Below, piece after piece: positions 13,221 to 14,637 of a stretch of DNA of 14,637 nt; position 1 is the stretch's first letter, and every line of letters begins with the position of its first letter. The notes beneath the pieces are model-generated. The model ran no database searches. It had not been told where the DNA came from and saw only the letters and a program-made list of their open reading frames with translations. A program made the position numbers and the translations under genes. Source of the stretch: JAJUFS01 sp964599565. Its GTDB lineage: Bacteria; Pseudomonadota; Gammaproteobacteria; Natronospirales; JAJUFS01. Location of the stretch: assembly GCA_964599565.1 (NCBI GenBank), contig CAZRFE010000065.1:1-14637 (forward strand), in the 5' to 3' direction.

Positions 13221-14637
13221 ATGAGCAACAAGTACGACGCCGCGTCCATCGAGGTGCTGTCCGGCCTCGATCCGGTGAAGAAGCGTCCGGGCATGTACAC
13301 CGACACGACGCGTCCGAACCATCTCGCGCAGGAAGTCATCGACAACTCCGTGGACGAGGCGATCGCAGGCCATGCGAAGCGCATCGACGTGACGCTTTAC
13401 AAGGACGGCTCGCTGGAAGTGAAGGACGACGGCCGCGGCATGCCGATCGACATGCATCCGAAGGAAAGGATTCCGGGCGTCGAGGTCATCCTGACGCGCC
13501 TGCACGCGGGCGGAAAGTTCTCCAGCAAGAACTACCAGTTCTCCGGCGGACTGCATGGCGTCGGCGTGTCGGTCGTCAACGCTTTGTCGAGCAGGCTCGA
13601 TGTGCGCGTGCGTCGCGGCGGCAAGGAATACGCAATGTCGTTCAAGGGCGGCGTGCGCATCGCGCCGTTGAAGGAAACCGGAACGGTCGGGCAGCGCAAC
13701 ACCGGCACCACCGTGCATTTCTGGCCGGACGCGAAATATTTCGATTCCGCGAATTTTTCCATCCCGCGCCTGCAGCACGTGCTGCGCGCGAAGGCCGTGC
13801 TGTGTCCGGGGCTGTACATCTCGCTTCGCATCGAGAAGGGCAAGGAGAAGGATGAAACCTTCGAGTGGCAGTACGACGACGGACTGGTCGATTACCTCAA
13901 CGACGAACTGAAAGGACAGGAAACGCTGCCGTCGCAACCGTTCACCGGTTCGATGGCCGGCAGTTCCGAAGCTGTCGACTGGGCGGTGCTGTGGCTGCCG
14001 GAAGGCGGCGAACTCGTGCAGGAATCGTATGTGAACCTGATTCCGACGGAGCAGGGCGGCACGCACGTGAACGGATTGCGCACCGGGCTCACCGAAGCGG
14101 TGCGCGAGTTCTGCGACTTCCGCAACCTTGTGCCGCGCGGCATCAGGATCGCGCCGGAAGACGTGTGGGACAGGATCAGCTACGTGCTCTCCGTGAAACT
14201 CGAAGACCCGCAGTTCTCCGGCCAGACGAAGGAACGATTGTCATCGCGCGAGTGTGCGGCGTTCGTCTCCGGTGTCGTGAAGGACGCCTTCGCGCTGTGG
14301 CTCAACCAGCATCCCGAAGCCGGCGAGCAGATCGCGTGGCTTGCCATCAACAACGCGCAGGCACGCTCGCGCGCGGGCAAGAAGGTCGTGCGCAAGAAGA
14401 TCACGAGCGGTCCCGCGCTGCCTGGCAAGCTCGCGGACTGCTCCTCGCAGGAACCCGAGCGCGGCGAACTGTTCCTGGTCGAAGGCGATTCCGCCGGCGG
14501 TTCCGCGAAGCAGGCGCGCGATCGCGAATTCCAGGCGATCATGCCGCTGCGCGGCAAGATACTGAACTCCTGGGAGGTCGATCCGTCCGAGGTGCTCGGC
14601 AGCCAGGAAGTGCATGACATCTCCATTGCGATCGGCA
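13221..14637 (+). CDS. parE: DNA topoisomerase IV subunit B (partial, 3' end beyond window)
   Basis: ParE is the ATPase subunit of topoisomerase IV, which with ParC unlinks replicated chromosomes. 472 residues are visible. The GHKL ATPase domain shows EVIDNSVDEA (38-47, Mg/ATP Asn42), DDGRGMP (69-75) and FSGGLHGVGVSVVNAL (107-122, ATP lid); the transducer has PTEQGGTHVNGLR and the QTKERLSS lysine region; the TOPRIM domain starts with EGDSAGGSAKQARDRE (E421, D423). ParE rather than GyrB is indicated by RPGMYTDTTRPNHLAQEVIDNS and HFWPDAKYFDS, which match ParE wording. The ATG at 13221 follows AGGAAC. The gene runs off the end with no stop; nothing looks damaged. Confidence 0.97.
   Translation, partial: MSNKYDAASIEVLSGLDPVKKRPGMYTDTTRPNHLAQEVIDNSVDEAIAGHAKRIDVTLYKDGSLEVKDDGRGMPIDMHPKERIPGVEVILTRLHAGGKFSSKNYQFSGGLHGVGVSVVNALSSRLDVRVRRGGKEYAMSFKGGVRIAPLKETGTVGQRNTGTTVHFWPDAKYFDSANFSIPRLQHVLRAKAVLCPGLYISLRIEKGKEKDETFEWQYDDGLVDYLNDELKGQETLPSQPFTGSMAGSSEAVDWAVLWLPEGGELVQESYVNLIPTEQGGTHVNGLRTGLTEAVREFCDFRNLVPRGIRIAPEDVWDRISYVLSVKLEDPQFSGQTKERLSSRECAAFVSGVVKDAFALWLNQHPEAGEQIAWLAINNAQARSRAGKKVVRKKITSGPALPGKLADCSSQEPERGELFLVEGDSAGGSAKQARDREFQAIMPLRGKILNSWEVDPSEVLGSQEVHDISIAIG

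Overview
The window is G+C-rich, tightly packed DNA that reads as the chromosome of a gammaproteobacterium. The main evidence is the block glyA - nrdR - ribD - ribE - ribB(A) - ribH - nusB - thiL - pgpA, a standard gammaproteobacterial gene order, and a parE of the proteobacterial type. Genus cannot be told from the sequence. No tRNA, rRNA, CRISPR, insertion sequence or prophage gene was seen, and no gene-free stretch exceeds about 165 bases.

Left part (1-8937, all plus strand): the 3' end of glyA; nrdR, the repressor of ribonucleotide reductase; the riboflavin genes ribD, ribE, a RibB with a dead GTP cyclohydrolase II-like tail, and ribH; nusB; thiL; and pgpA. pgpA is followed, through ATGA stop/start overlaps, by two paralogous serine/threonine kinases, each with an N-terminal kinase domain and a C-terminal cyclic-nucleotide-binding domain. 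The run ends at a perfect 46-base palindrome (8947-8992), a bidirectional terminator shared with the convergent folE2.

Middle (9003-10232, minus strand): xseB, then folE2 (type IB GTP cyclohydrolase). folE2 has its own TATAAT promoter, and an inverted repeat resembling an Rrf2/IscR-type operator lies between its -10 and -35.

Right part (10310-13118, plus strand): a strong promoter drives a four-gene set: a rubrerythrin without rubredoxin domain, a GlpC/HdrD-like CCG iron-sulfur protein, an encapsulated-ferritin (EncFtn)-like protein with intact ferroxidase residues but no shell gene and no shell-targeting tail, and a DUF3501 protein. This set is the best candidate for an under-described system, plausibly peroxide/iron handling with a dedicated electron-transfer protein. 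The window closes inside parE (topoisomerase IV subunit B).

The two most interesting points are the Rbr / CCG-FeS / EncFtn-like / DUF3501 operon and the tandem kinase-cNMP pair coupled to pgpA.
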